DNA from: Apostichopus japonicus
Lineage: Eukaryota > Echinodermata > Holothuroidea > Aspidochirotida > Stichopodidae
Direction of reading: 5' to 3'
Assembly (NCBI RefSeq): GCF_037975245.1
Contig: NC_092583.1
Coordinates: 4,187,264 to 4,251,263, forward strand
Length of the DNA stretch: 64,000 bases
The notes under the pieces are model-generated. The model did not search any database. It was not told the DNA's origin and worked only from the letters and a program-made list of their open reading frames with translations. This document shows positions 39,275 through 50,284 of the stretch, piece by piece (the stretch's first letter is position 1; each line of letters begins with the position of its first letter). The position numbers and the translations under genes are program-made.

Positions 39275-40062
39275 CATGGGCGTCAGCAGGTTTCAGAAAG
39301 TGAGGGGGACACTATACTATCTAAGCGGAGCGCCACCATTGGTTGGCGCGTAGCGTACCAGAAAATTTTGGGTACATAAGACCCCCTAGATCGCAGGAGA
39401 CGGCCTTCCTGAGTCGTTTTTAGTTACATCAGAACCAGATCTGTGAGGAGAAATTTTGTCTCACAAAACTAAATTCCGACAGAAAGTACTGGTAGAAAGA
39501 TGCCGTTCTGACACCAAGGGAGACGAATTACACAGCGTCCATCTCAAACGAAATATTTTCGGTAGTTTGGTATCATATAATACCCTGCATACAGGCAGAA
39601 TACTGTCTGTAGGGCCTAAAATGTATGATATTACCTTCCTGGTGGGGTCTTCGACTTGTTTTCAAGTTGAAATGCGTCGTTTTCTCTGATTCACAGTGTA
39701 GGGCAAGGGGAATTCCATTTCTGGCGAGAAGGGGTGCTTCCACAAAACACTCTAAAACATCGTTCAAACATCGCACAAACTTTTATCAGAGGTCTCGGAC
39801 GAAGCGGGGAGGGTGAATATCAGAGGAAGGGGGATAAAGGGCCAAGCACTGTTCTAATTTCCAGTGCAATTTATTGATAATGATTCTTAAGTTAGATTCT
39901 ACTTGAATCAGCTCAGCAATTGTGATAGAAAATCGCGCATATGCATGTGATTTTTTTAATAACTGCTCTGAAAAGTGGGGGGGACAAATGATATGATATC
40001 CCCTCCACTTTTGAAAGTGGGGGGGACATGTCCCCCCCGTCCCCCACCTGTTGACGCCCATG
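39275..40062. mobile_element. hAT-like MITE (family G), 788 bp
   Basis: Ends CATGGGCGTCAGCAGG and CCTGTTGACGCCCATG, inverted with one mismatch. Both flanks read AATGGCAT (39267-39274, 40063-40070), a perfect 8-bp target duplication. The shared core is at 39318-39375. The 20-bp perfect palindrome GGGGGGGACATGTCCCCCCC is at 40019-40038. It lies about 175 bp upstream of the lectin TATA box. Confidence 0.93.
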
Positions 40063-40238
40063 AATGGCATATATAATATTGGTTCGATTTGAAAAGTATT
40101 TTAACAAAAAAGCTGTCATCACTTTATCTTCCTTATAACCAATCTGCCAGATTATCGCCAAACTGGCAGGCTGTCGAACGCTGGGACAGTGCCAATTTGT
40201 AAGGGTATACACCCCTTAACTGTAGACGAGTTTTACCG

Positions 40239-40247
40239 TATATAAAG
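40239..40247 (+). promoter_or_regulatory. TATA box of the lectin gene
   Basis: TATATAAAG, 49-57 bases before the lectin start codon. A start site about 30 bases downstream would give a 5' leader of only about 25 nt. Confidence 0.65.
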
Positions 40248-40295
40248 CTATGACTCTCTGGATTTCAATCACTTTTTCTCCATCAATACTGAAAC

Positions 40296-43200
40296 ATGAA
40301 GACCAGTCTTGTCATTGTTGTTCTGTTGGTTTCTGCGTTCGCAGAAACTTACGGTGAATTCCGATGTCCGAAGTTTTGGACGGAATTCAATGGACATTGC
40401 TACAGGTGAGTTCATAAACTCTTTACTGAAAACAGATTAAAATATCAAGTTTAATTAAAATTAAATTTCAACCCAATATGGTCTCGCTGAAAGAGATGTT
40501 AATTTCCAAATCTCACATTTTAATACTTTATGTACACTGTTACGAAAAAAAAAATATTATATATAAAATTAAAGATGAAATGTTGACGTCATATTACTGT
40601 AGCTCGCCGTTTGTATCAATAACAGTGTTTTTGGCTAAAATAACAGGACGTATATAGCATGTGCATTCGCCGTAAATTTACGTTCACTGTCCGTCCTGTT
40701 AAATGACAGGACGTTTTCGACGTAAAAGTACCATAATATTAAATTAACATTCAACATTTGTCGTAGAATAACAGTGAGAACGCACTTTTAATTAAATAAC
40801 GTTAATTAAGAATAACTATGTTAATCGTGGATAAAATGACTTGATACCCATTATTCAACCTTTATTTGTATGTAGCGTTATACTTCATTGCCGTTTTGTA
40901 TGAATTAACATACACCGAGATACTGTTCAATTTTAATATTCATAGTGAAGGTGTTACCCAAATTTCGTTGCTTAATTATGCACATAATTTGTCTAAATTA
41001 TAATTTAGGTTGTTCAGAAATAATACATTTGATATGAAAGGATGTGTGACTATTGCTTGAAAACTTGTTTGTGCTCAAACTAAAGTGAAAGTGTTCACTA
41101 TAATCATAAAAACACAAAATCGGTATAGGCATATATATACAGCTGACTTGCAAGGCTTTAAAGCAAATAAAACTTATAAAACTGAAATTCATCCAAACAT
41201 TAGATGTTACACGTTGAGCAGTTGTGGTATTCATTCGTATCTACACGAAATTAATTGCCGAATTAAGAAGTTAGTATACAATTAATCAGAAAGTGACCTG
41301 TTGACAGTAGGTAAAGTTCTTTTGACGGAATTCTAACGACGTTAGTTTTCGTTTTCAATGTACCCGTTCGAAACCGTCCCACCGATTTTCACAAACTGCT
41401 GTTAAATAACATGGAGGCACATGCGTCCTCCTGGCTGCCGGTAGTTCACGTAAAATGATACAACTTTTTCTAATGGTGTAATTGTTGGATTACTCGGTAC
41501 TCAGAAGTTAATATCTTGCCTTCAGCCCTCATTAACATCGTAACAAGTAAATGCAAGAAGTAGGTACAGAAATGAAAACAATAGAAACACGCCAATAAGA
41601 AAGAAAGACATCAACCAAAAATACATGAAATTAAGAGCACAGACGTGGTAAAGAGAAGTCGTAACAGTAGATAGTTCTTTGTAGCACTTGATTTGTTTGG
41701 AACACCCAGGTATTTCAACCAGCCTCGCCTAAACTTTGACGCATCGCGGTCCTACTGCCAAAACTTCAGATTGGACCCTGACAACTGCTCCTGTAGGCGT
41801 GCTGGTCTTGTGACTGTCGACTCATCCGAAGAGAACACCTTTCTCCATGAATGGTGGAAGTCAGTAAGAGAACCAATTCCCGACAGACAGGTACGTCATC
41901 AATATGTTAGAAAAATAGTTAACCCTGCTTTTACCAGGTTTATTTGTCTGGGGTATGAAAGCAAGTCAGGTGTGTGGGGTGGGGTGGGTTGGGGTGTTGA
42001 TGCTTACAATTTGAACGCAGTATATCAAACATATGCTTCAAGATGGTCTTATCTGTTCCACGTACTAAAAGCCTCAGTTGTGTAAACGTGTGAGACAATC
42101 TAGACACAATTTATACATCATTTGAAAGGTGGATGAGTGGGGTGGCAGGATTACGTTTCTGATTTCCCCTTCCTAGCTAAGGAAGTATTTCATGGCCATG
42201 CTGGATCATTAGCTATTCTTTGTGCTTTCTTTCAGATATATTTTTAAACGAGTATTTTATATCCTGAAGAATATGTCAAAGGGACCGCAAGACAGGGTGG
42301 TGATTTAGGTTGCGCCCCTCCTCCCCCCCCCCCCCCCGTTTCCGTTACAATGCAAACAAACAATAAGTAAAAGAGAAAGATATACGAAAGAGTTAACCTA
42401 TGCTATCCGTTTGACGTTGAGAAAGTTTATTTGATCAATTATGATTGGCCTTCACCCTTTAACTCGCATTTTTGCAAAGTATGCAACCTAAGTGTTCCTT
42501 ATTCTTCTTATTGAATATCACTCCAGGGGAAAATTTATTTTATTGAATGATGAAAAAGGAGCACATTTTAAGAATGCAGGAGAAATTTGCATCCTATTGA
42601 CAATCACTACATGTCGTTCTCAAGATAATAATGGTAGAAACTGTCATAGTTCGTACCATCAATGGACTTGAAGCAAACAGGTGTGATGCCATAGTTGCAC
42701 ATTGACAGCAAAATATTTCGTTTCAATTAATTGTTCACTCTATTGTTTTAAAATTGGATTGGGTAAGGATTCCAACTTTACTCAAGAGGGTGTGAAGTTA
42801 GTGTATAGCACCCCCAGTTTCAGTGTCTATAGTTTTGTTACTCTGTATGGCATACCTCCTCCTCTTCACATTTTTCCATTTCCTTGTTGTCCTCTACATA
42901 GTTATGTCCACAGAGGTCAGTGACTTTGTATCCGTATAAGCCCCATTTTTTGCTTGTTTCAATTCTGCTAAAGAGGAGCACATTCTTCCCTGTTGTAGTC
43001 TCTGGTAGGTTTTACCACAAGCTAATGTTACGCCTTGTCTATTAAGTGTCATATTTTACTCTTATATTAATTAATATTTATTTAATAAGTATTCTGTGGG
43101 AGACTGTGTAGTTAACCACAGTTTTCCGAGTCCATGTATTAATACGCCATGATATATATTATTGCCCAGACCTCTCAGGAGCCTAGTCTTTTTCATTGTG

Positions 43201-44130
43201 CATACCTTATATATATTATATAATAGTTTCTTGATGGCAATGAGCACACAGAATAGCAGCCCCTTACTAAGAGGGTGTATGTCGCCCTCCTCTTTGAGAA
43301 ATGTTTGTTATGTATCAGCTGGCTTATAGAAGCTTGGGAATTATCATTCTTTAGTGAATTTATTGTGGGGGGGGGCGGCGGCATGGCAACCCCTGACTGG
43401 GGGGGGGGTCGGTTTAGCCCTGCTTGTAGTCATATTCTCGCAAAGGTATGTGACTCGTTGCACAAGTTGCCACCCTGCTTCCCTTGACCAACTGTATGTT
43501 GTAGTTGCATTACAAGCACGTGCCGGTTCTTGGGCTTTGTGCTCCATTAGCAATACACCAATGATGATAGCGTATCCATAGTGAGATGCAACTCAGTTTT
43601 GAAGCGCTTGTGATATTACACCTGCTTAATTAGCAAAACACCCATCTCTAGTGTATTCACACTGAGATACATGTCAATTTTCAAAGTTGCAAAAGATAAA
43701 ACATAGTTGTAAATGTGCTTCTATGACATTACGCCTGCTTACTTCAAGTTCACTTCTGTTGCAAAATGTTGCTAGAATCGGGAAAATGATACATAGGAAT
43801 CGAATGCAAATTTCACCAGGATGCTTTTAATTATAATTCCTATCTCATCTGTAAATTGTAAAGTTTTCCTCTGGACTATCTTCTTAACAAGTTCTCGTTA
43901 TAATATCTTTTAAAAAGCATGTCAGAATCGGTTACACTGACAGTGGTTCAGAGGGAAGATGGCGGTGGATCGATGGAAGTACTAGCTCCTACACCAGATG
44001 GGATAGTGGTCAGCCGGACAATGCCGGAGGGGGTCAGCACTGTGCGGTGATTTGGAAAACATCTACTGACTTCGGAAAATGGGATGATGAAGGCTGCGGC
44101 AGCAGCCGGGCATTCATCTGTGAATATTAG
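40296..44130 (+). CDS. Secreted C-type lectin, three exons, 167 aa
   Basis: Exons 40296-40405, 41710-41890 and 43918-44130, with introns GTGAGT..CAG, GTACGT..AAG. Phases 2 and 0 join without loss of frame. Residues 1-20 are a signal peptide (MKTSLVIVVLLVSAFAETYG). One long-form C-type lectin domain fills the rest. Pairs C24-C35, C53-C165 and C139-C157 match the family, and C63/C65 are extra. Q129-P130-D131 is the galactose-type motif. The usual WND is W152-D153-D154. VRIGYTDSGSEGRWRWIDG is the domain's typical middle. It resembles small echinoderm lectins, which bind sugars in body fluid in a Ca-dependent way and serve in agglutination or defence. Sugar preference and calcium binding here are inferred. 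The exon 3 acceptor (TTTTAAAAAG) has a poor pyrimidine tract but is the only one that keeps frame. Confidence 0.9.
42520..43890. mobile_element. Diverged foldback element in lectin intron 2
   Basis: The left part (TCCAGGGGAAAATTTA.., GAGAAATTTGCATCCTATTG, GTGTGATGCCATAGTTGCAC) is mirrored in inverse by the right part (ACATAGGAATCGAATGCAAA.., AAAGTTTTCCTCTGGACTAT). The same arms occur at 49421-49995 in cleaner form. The centre has extra, unrelated sequence including G-runs near 43368 and 43400. Confidence 0.6.
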
Positions 44131-44212
44131 GATGATGATAATGAATATGTTCTAAAATTGAAATCCAATCAGTGGTAGAGTAGTTTGGTGATTGTGAACT
44201 CTTTTCTTGGCT

Positions 44213-44218
44213 AATAAA
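44213..44218 (+). terminator. Poly(A) signal of the lectin gene
   Basis: AATAAA, 83 bases after the lectin stop codon, followed by a GT/T-rich stretch (GAATTTGTTGTACCTCTGTT). Confidence 0.7.
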
Positions 44219-44579
44219 ACGATCTCAGCCGTGAATTTGTTGTACCTCTGTTTGCATTTTTAAGACGCAATGCCGTGTAAGGTTTAAAGGTTTGAGGTGA
44301 CGGAGGTAATGGATGGTACTCTATATAAACGGTAAGGCTAAACAATAACAAGAAAACCAAGAGGTTTTGAGATTCCTTGGCATCTAAATATTACTGTAGG
44401 TTCATTGTGTACACTTGGTTCCGACCTTTTATGAATATTAATGTAGCATCAACACAAATGTTGTTCCTTGCTATCAGCTCAAGTTTGATGAACAAATTGA
44501 TATTTTAAAGAATTTGCTTTAAGCTCTACCACTCATTAATATTCATGCCCCCTCATTAATAGTATTGGGGTAGAATTCC

Positions 44580-44626
44580 GACTTGCAGCTGGAAGGTTAA
44601 AGGTTCGACTCCTGGCCGGGTCATAC
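44580..44626 (+). repeat. tRNA-like B-box remnant
   Basis: AAGGTTAAAGGTTCGACTCC followed by TGGCCGGGTCA resembles the 3' half of a tRNA-derived SINE head. No A-box was found upstream, so this is at best a truncated piece, just before the 301-bp array. Confidence 0.3.
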
Positions 44627-44635
44627 TGAAGATGT

Positions 44636-45697
44636 GTTGAAAATCACTCTAAGCCCTGCCCACTCATTAATATTCATGATATTAGCACCAAAATAAATAG
44701 GGATCGTCTACTCATGATGGGTAACCTATGTACCAAGAATGAGATCAATCTACCTTGGGATTGCTGAGAAAACCTAATTTCAAGCTTTTTTGCGAAAAAC
44801 AACTTAGCCCCGCCCCTCATGAATAATAATGAGATTGGACAAACTGTCACCATATTCATATAGAGGACTTTCCTCTTGTACCACCAAACCAAGTTCCATG
44901 AAAATTGAACTTACGGTTGCGAAGATATTGACATTTGTTGAAAATCACTCTAAGCCCCGCCCACTCATTAATATTCATGATATTAGCACCAAAATAAATA
45001 GGGATCGTCTACTCATCATGGGTAACCTATGTACCAAGAATGAGATCAATCTACCTTGGGATTGCTGAGAAAACCTAATTTCAAGCTTTTTTGCGAAAAA
45101 CAACTTAGCCCCGCCCCTCATGAATAATAATGAGATTGGACAAACTGTCACCATATTCATATAGAGGACTTTCCTCTTGTACCACCAAACCAAGTTCCAT
45201 GAAAATTGAACTTACGGTTGCGAAGATATTGACATTTGTTGAAAATCACTCTAAGCCCCGCCCACTCATTAATATTCATGATATTAGCACCAAAATAAAT
45301 AGGGATCGTCTACTCATCATGGGTAACCTATGTACCAAGAATGAGATCAATCTACCTTGGGATTGCTGAGAAAACCTAATTTCAAGCTTTTTTTGCGAAA
45401 AACAACACTTAGCCCCGCCCCTCATGAATAATAATGAGATTGGACAAACTGTCACCATATTCATATAGAGGACTTTCCTCTTGTACCACCAAACCAAGTT
45501 CCATGAAAATTGAACTTACGGTTGCGAAGATATTGACATTTGTTGAAAATCACTCTAAGCCCCGCCCACTCATTAATATGCATGATATTAGCACCAAAAT
45601 AAATAGGGATCGTCTACTCATGATGGGTAACCTATGTACCAAGAATGAGATCAATCTACCTTGGGATTGCTGAGAAAACCTAATTTCAAGCTTTGCG
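44636..45697. repeat. 301-bp tandem array, 3.5 copies
   Basis: Units begin GTTGAAAATCACTCTAAGCC near 44636, 44937, 45238 and 45542 (301, 301 and 304 bp). They are nearly identical, and the last stops after ACCTAATTTCAAGCTTTG. Each unit has two similar words, CCCCGCCC(A)CTCATTAATATTC and CCCCGCCCCTCATGAATAATA. Frames of about 70-80 codons recur at the same period on both strands but have no domain. Confidence 0.96.
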
Positions 45698-45752
45698 TCA
45701 CACACACACAGACACACACACACACACACACACACATACACACATACACACG
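45698..45752. repeat. (CA)n microsatellite
   Basis: CACACACA tract with GACA and TACA interruptions, directly after the 301-bp array. Confidence 0.95.
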
Positions 45753-46040
45753 CAGTCATGACCGCATAGATTCCTACGGCTACCGCCAAGGAATCAATAA
45801 ATACTAAGAAAGAAAGAACAAAACATAACAAAACATCAAATCTTACCACAAGGTTACCTTCCGAAAGACATTTCAGGACGATTTAAATAGCCCCAACCCC
45901 CAGCCCTTGCCTATTTTAACAAGTGCGAGAGGCAGGGGGTAAACGTGATAATATACAATACAGTCCAAAGTCCATTGGGATGTCAAATGATAAGCTTCCC
46001 TCCCCCTCCCCGCCTTGGGATGGGAAAATTTAACAATCTT

Positions 46041-47451
46041 ACCATTGTCCATATACTAACCATTGTCCATATACTTACCATTGTCCATATACTTACCATT
46101 GTCCATATACTAACCATTGTCCATATACTAACCATTGTCAATATACTTACCATTGTCCATATACTTACCATTGTCCATATACTTACCATTGTCCATATAC
46201 TAACCATTGTCAATATACTTACCATTGTCCATATACTTACCATTGTCCATATACTTACCATTGTCTATATACTAACCATTGTCCATATACTTGCCATTGT
46301 CAATATACTAACCATTGTCCATATACTAACCATTGTCCATATACTTGCCATTGTCAATATACTTGCCATTGTCAATATACTAACCATTGTCCATATACTA
46401 ACCATTGTCCATATACTTACCATTGTCCATATACTTACCATTGTCCATATACTAACCATTGTCCATATACTTACCATTGTCCATATACTTACCATTGTCC
46501 ATATACTAACCATTGTCCATATACTTACCATTGTCTATATACTAACCATTGTCAATATACTTACCATTGTCCATATACTAACCATTGTCAATATACTTAC
46601 CATTGTCCATATACTTACCATTGTCCATATACTTACCATTGTCCATATACTAACCATTGTCAATATACTTACCATTGTCCATATACTTACCATTGTCCAT
46701 ATACTTACCATTGTCCATATACTAACCATTGTCAATATACTTACCATTGTCCATATACTTACCATTGTCCATATACTTACCATTGTCCATATACTAACCA
46801 TTGTCAATATACTTACCATTGTCCATATACTTACCATTGTCCATATACTAACCATTGTCCATATACTTACCATTGTCAATATACTAACCATTGTCAATAT
46901 ACTAACCATTGTCCATATACTTACCATTGTCCATATACTTACCATTGTCCATATACTAACCATTGTCTATATACTTACCATTGTCCATATACTTACCATT
47001 GTCAATATACTTACCATTGTCCATATACTTACCATTGTCCATATACTTGCCATTGTCAATATACTAACCATTGTCAATATACTAACCATTGTCCATATAC
47101 TTACCATTGTCCATATACTTACCATTGTCCATATACTAACCATTGTCCATATACTTACCATTGTCCATATACTTACCATTGTCCATATACTAACCATTGT
47201 CCATATACTTACCATTGTCTATATACTAACCATTGTCAATATACTTACCATTGTCCATATACTTACCATTTTCCATATACTTACCATTGTCCATATACTT
47301 ACCATTGTACATATACTTACCATTGTCTATATACTAACCATTGTCCATATACTTACCATTGTCCATATACTTACCATTGTCCATATACTTACCATTGTCC
47401 ATATACTAACCATTGTCCATATACTAACCATTGTCCATATACTTGCCATTC
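46041..47451. repeat. 18-bp minisatellite, about 78 copies
   Basis: Unit ACCATTGTCCATATACTT with two common variable sites, C/A/T in GTNNATAT and T/A in CTTAC/CTAAC. Since 18 is a multiple of 3 the frames remain open, giving a 516-codon frame of HILTIV/NILTIV repeats on the plus strand and MVSIWT repeats on the minus. In the middle (about 46545-46860) the variants come in a regular order of four, making a 72-bp higher-order unit. Confidence 0.98.
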
Positions 47452-47471
47452 CTTTTTATTTACATTGTGAC

Positions 47472-48119
47472 CAAGGGCGGCGGAAGCACTTTTAATCTGG
47501 GGGGCACCGACATCAAAGGGCACTTTGCAGATATTCGATTGGACTGATGCAGCCTTATATTTAGTACCCTTTATAACTCTTATTGTATTCTCTTAATTGC
47601 GTATACACATCACTCCATCAACGCCCACCCCCCCCCCCTGAAGGAAAATATGCGTACTAGCACTGCAATATCCAATGTGCAAATTGGGAAACAAGGAACA
47701 AGTTTTCTTTTGAGACAAAATGAGGTGAAATCATGCAAGTTGCTAATGTAGGAATCTTCCTAATTAGAGTTTATTTCTTGTTAATATCTTAACAAATTTT
47801 TTTCCATTCGAAATAGCATTGAGTTTGACCCACGGAAATTCATTAAAAGTCAGGGGCGTAGCCAGGATTTGCAAAGTTGTATGCACGGCTATCTGAGCGG
47901 AGCGCCACCATCGGTTGGCGCGGAACGTACAAGAAAAGTTTTGGTTTTACAAACCCCTCAGATGGCCGGAAACGGCCCTTCCCGAGTGTTCATTCTGGTT
48001 CCCTGGCCTCTTGCTAACTTGAGACACGTCAATTTTTATGTAGAAAAAGGGCACATTTTTAACCTGAGGAAAAGTGGGGGGCACGTGCCCCCTGTGCCCC
48101 CCCGGTTCCGCCGCCCTTG
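47472..48119. mobile_element. hAT-like MITE (family D), 648 bp
   Basis: Ends CAAGGGCGGCGGA and TCCGCCGCCCTTG. Both flanks read ATTGTGAC (47464-47471, 48120-48127), a perfect 8-bp target duplication. It is a close full-length relative of 8504-9136, with the same internal CAGGGGCGTAGCCAGG near 47852, the shared core and the E-box palindrome at 48077-48092. Confidence 0.95.
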
Positions 48120-48129
48120 ATTGTGACAA

Positions 48130-49415
48130 CCCAAGTCTTGAAAATAACTAAGCAATTAGCAATAGGCCAGCCAGATTTGCTCTAACCAAAACAACTGCTT
48201 TAACTGGAAGCTATAGTATCTCTCCCTCAATGTATAATGATCATACCATAGATGTTAATAAGGTTATAAGCTTAAATCAAATTTTCTTCAAACCTAGCTG
48301 GCATGGAGTTATCGCTACTGAAGTTTGGCATTGTACTCAGATATTTCCAAAATATTGGATTGCCACAAAATAATTGTTCACATACAATGATGAAGCAAAT
48401 CATTTAAAGGACTCTTCCAATCACACAAATGCTACAGCAGCATGTTGAGCAAGGAAGTGAAATCGATTAAAGAAGAAAAGACAGAAATAAGATCTGGCAG
48501 ATAAAAATAATACTGCATCAGCAACACAACAAATATAGCAGAAACATCATCCCCATAGCCATTAATCAAACCAATACCCACCATTCCCCTACAGCCACAA
48601 TTTCTTATACCTGCCCCCTCATATGCAATAGGAAAATGAGAACTGAGTAGTTCTAAATGCAAGATTGTGCTAATGATATACTCTATGTGTGGTGGAAAGG
48701 GTAGTGCAACCCATAGTACTGTAAATTGTCTAGTTTCCCTGCTGAAAGCAACAAATCCACCACCTGAATCATTTACCCCTGACTGCTATTGGGAGGCATG
48801 GGCACACCCGGTAGGGGACACCTCTCCCCTTGGAACCCTCCTTGCACAACTTAACATCTTAACCCCCTCCCCCCCCCCCCCACCTTCCCAGAGTTCACTG
48901 TCACATTAACAATGCAAGAGGAAGACAGCTTTAGATGTAGTTTTGTGTGTATTGATATATATATATATTAATCATAATTTCCTAAAGTTTTATAACTATA
49001 TATATGATGACTTGCTTTTAAGAATAATCTTAATACGTAGTGTCTTAGATATTTAATATTCCTCTGGTCAACTACTGAGGCATACAAAACTTGTGTGTAC
49101 AAAACTTCTGCGTCAAGGAAAATAAAACAACTTGATTACGTCATTGTTTAGATTTATGACACCCACGGTTGACCTGCATAACTGACAACAAACAGAAGGA
49201 AAGAAAACGGGCTTTTCTTAGCGTCTTAGTACCATTGGATAATGAACGTTAAGTAATTAACTATGTAGTTCTATTAAAACTCTGAATCCAAACCTAATAA
49301 ATCGCCACACTAGATAAAATAACAGAGAGGGGTAAACCTTTGTTGCCCTGCAACTGTTAAAAAGTTTATTTTACTCTTAAACTCTACTGTAATGAGTCTT
49401 CCAACTTGTGTAAAC
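48130..49415. other. Intergenic sequence, no gene seen
   Basis: AT-rich. A poly-C run lies at about 48863-48881 and a short (TA)n at 48955-48968. No coding region supported. Confidence 0.5.
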
Positions 49416-49420
49416 ATTTA

Positions 49421-49995
49421 AAAGAATAGTCCAGGTCAAAATTTCTTTTTGATTATGCTGCAGAGGCACATAGTCACTCTCAGCATGCGAGTGAAATTTG
49501 CATTCAATTCCTATGTACTGTTTTTGAGATATTGACAGTTGAAGTTATCTGATATTCTTCCAAAAGTGAACTAGAATCAAACAGGTTTGATGTCATAGTG
49601 GCACACTGACAAATAATGTTTTGTTTTGTTCTTGATTTTTTAGTCTATTGATTTGACCTTGGATAGGATAGGGTTTCTAGTTTGTCTAAGGGGGATGTGA
49701 AGTTTATAACATACCAATACCTATGGTACATTCACATTATGGATGCATCCAAATGTACAGTATAAAACTAGACATAAATTTTAAAGGAAAACAAACATTT
49801 TGTATCAGTGTGCAACCATGAAGTCACACCTGATTGCTCCAAGTTCACTTTTGGTATGAAAAGGTGGCAACTTCAACTGTCAATATCTCAAAAACGGTAC
49901 ATAGGAATTGAATGCAAATTTCATCAGAATACTTAGATTATGTTCCTCTTTAACATTTAAATTTACATATAAATTTTGACCTGGATTATTCTTTT
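49421..49995. mobile_element. Foldback element with long inverted arms, about 575 bp
   Basis: The left arm starts AAAGAATAGTCCAGGTCAAA, continues AAATTTGCATTCAATTCCTA and reaches GATATTGACAGTTGAAG. The right arm is its inverse, CTTCAACTGTCAATATCTC .. TAGGAATTGAATGCAAATTT .. TTTTGACCTGGATTATTCTT. Arms are about 150-200 bp. No coding content. It ends just before the finger remnants of the zinc-finger gene at 50285. Confidence 0.85.
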
Positions 49996-50009
49996 CATCA
50001 TGTTAACAA

Positions 50010-50284
50010 CATTGATAGTCCTCCAAGTTCTCTCGCTGATGAGGCTTCTCTCCTGTATCCGTCTATACATGTGTTCTGTCATAGGACTTTCTTACTCCCA
50101 GAACGAGCAAACAGTTAGTTACAATAACTACATACACAAGACTTCTCTCCTATATCTGTTCGTCATAAATGTAAATTCAGATTTAGCCAAAATTTTGTCA
50201 AAATAATCACATTTTGATGAAGGTTACTCTCATGTGTTCTTTCATGTGCCCAGATTTGAGAAAACTCTTCTCGTACTGTAGCTG
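50010..50284 (-). pseudogene. Eroded fingers downstream of the second zinc-finger gene
   Basis: Minus-strand remnants after the stop codon at 50285: a unit reading KSFLKSGHMKEHMRV (near 50240) and a second with TGEKPHQ-like linker near 50040-50060. Cysteines and frames are lost. The array was once longer, as in the paralog at 21 kb. Confidence 0.6.

Noticed and set aside
45945-47495. 516-codon open frame as a protein gene
   Set aside because: It is the 18-bp minisatellite read through. The opposite strand is open too, and there is no non-repeat domain.
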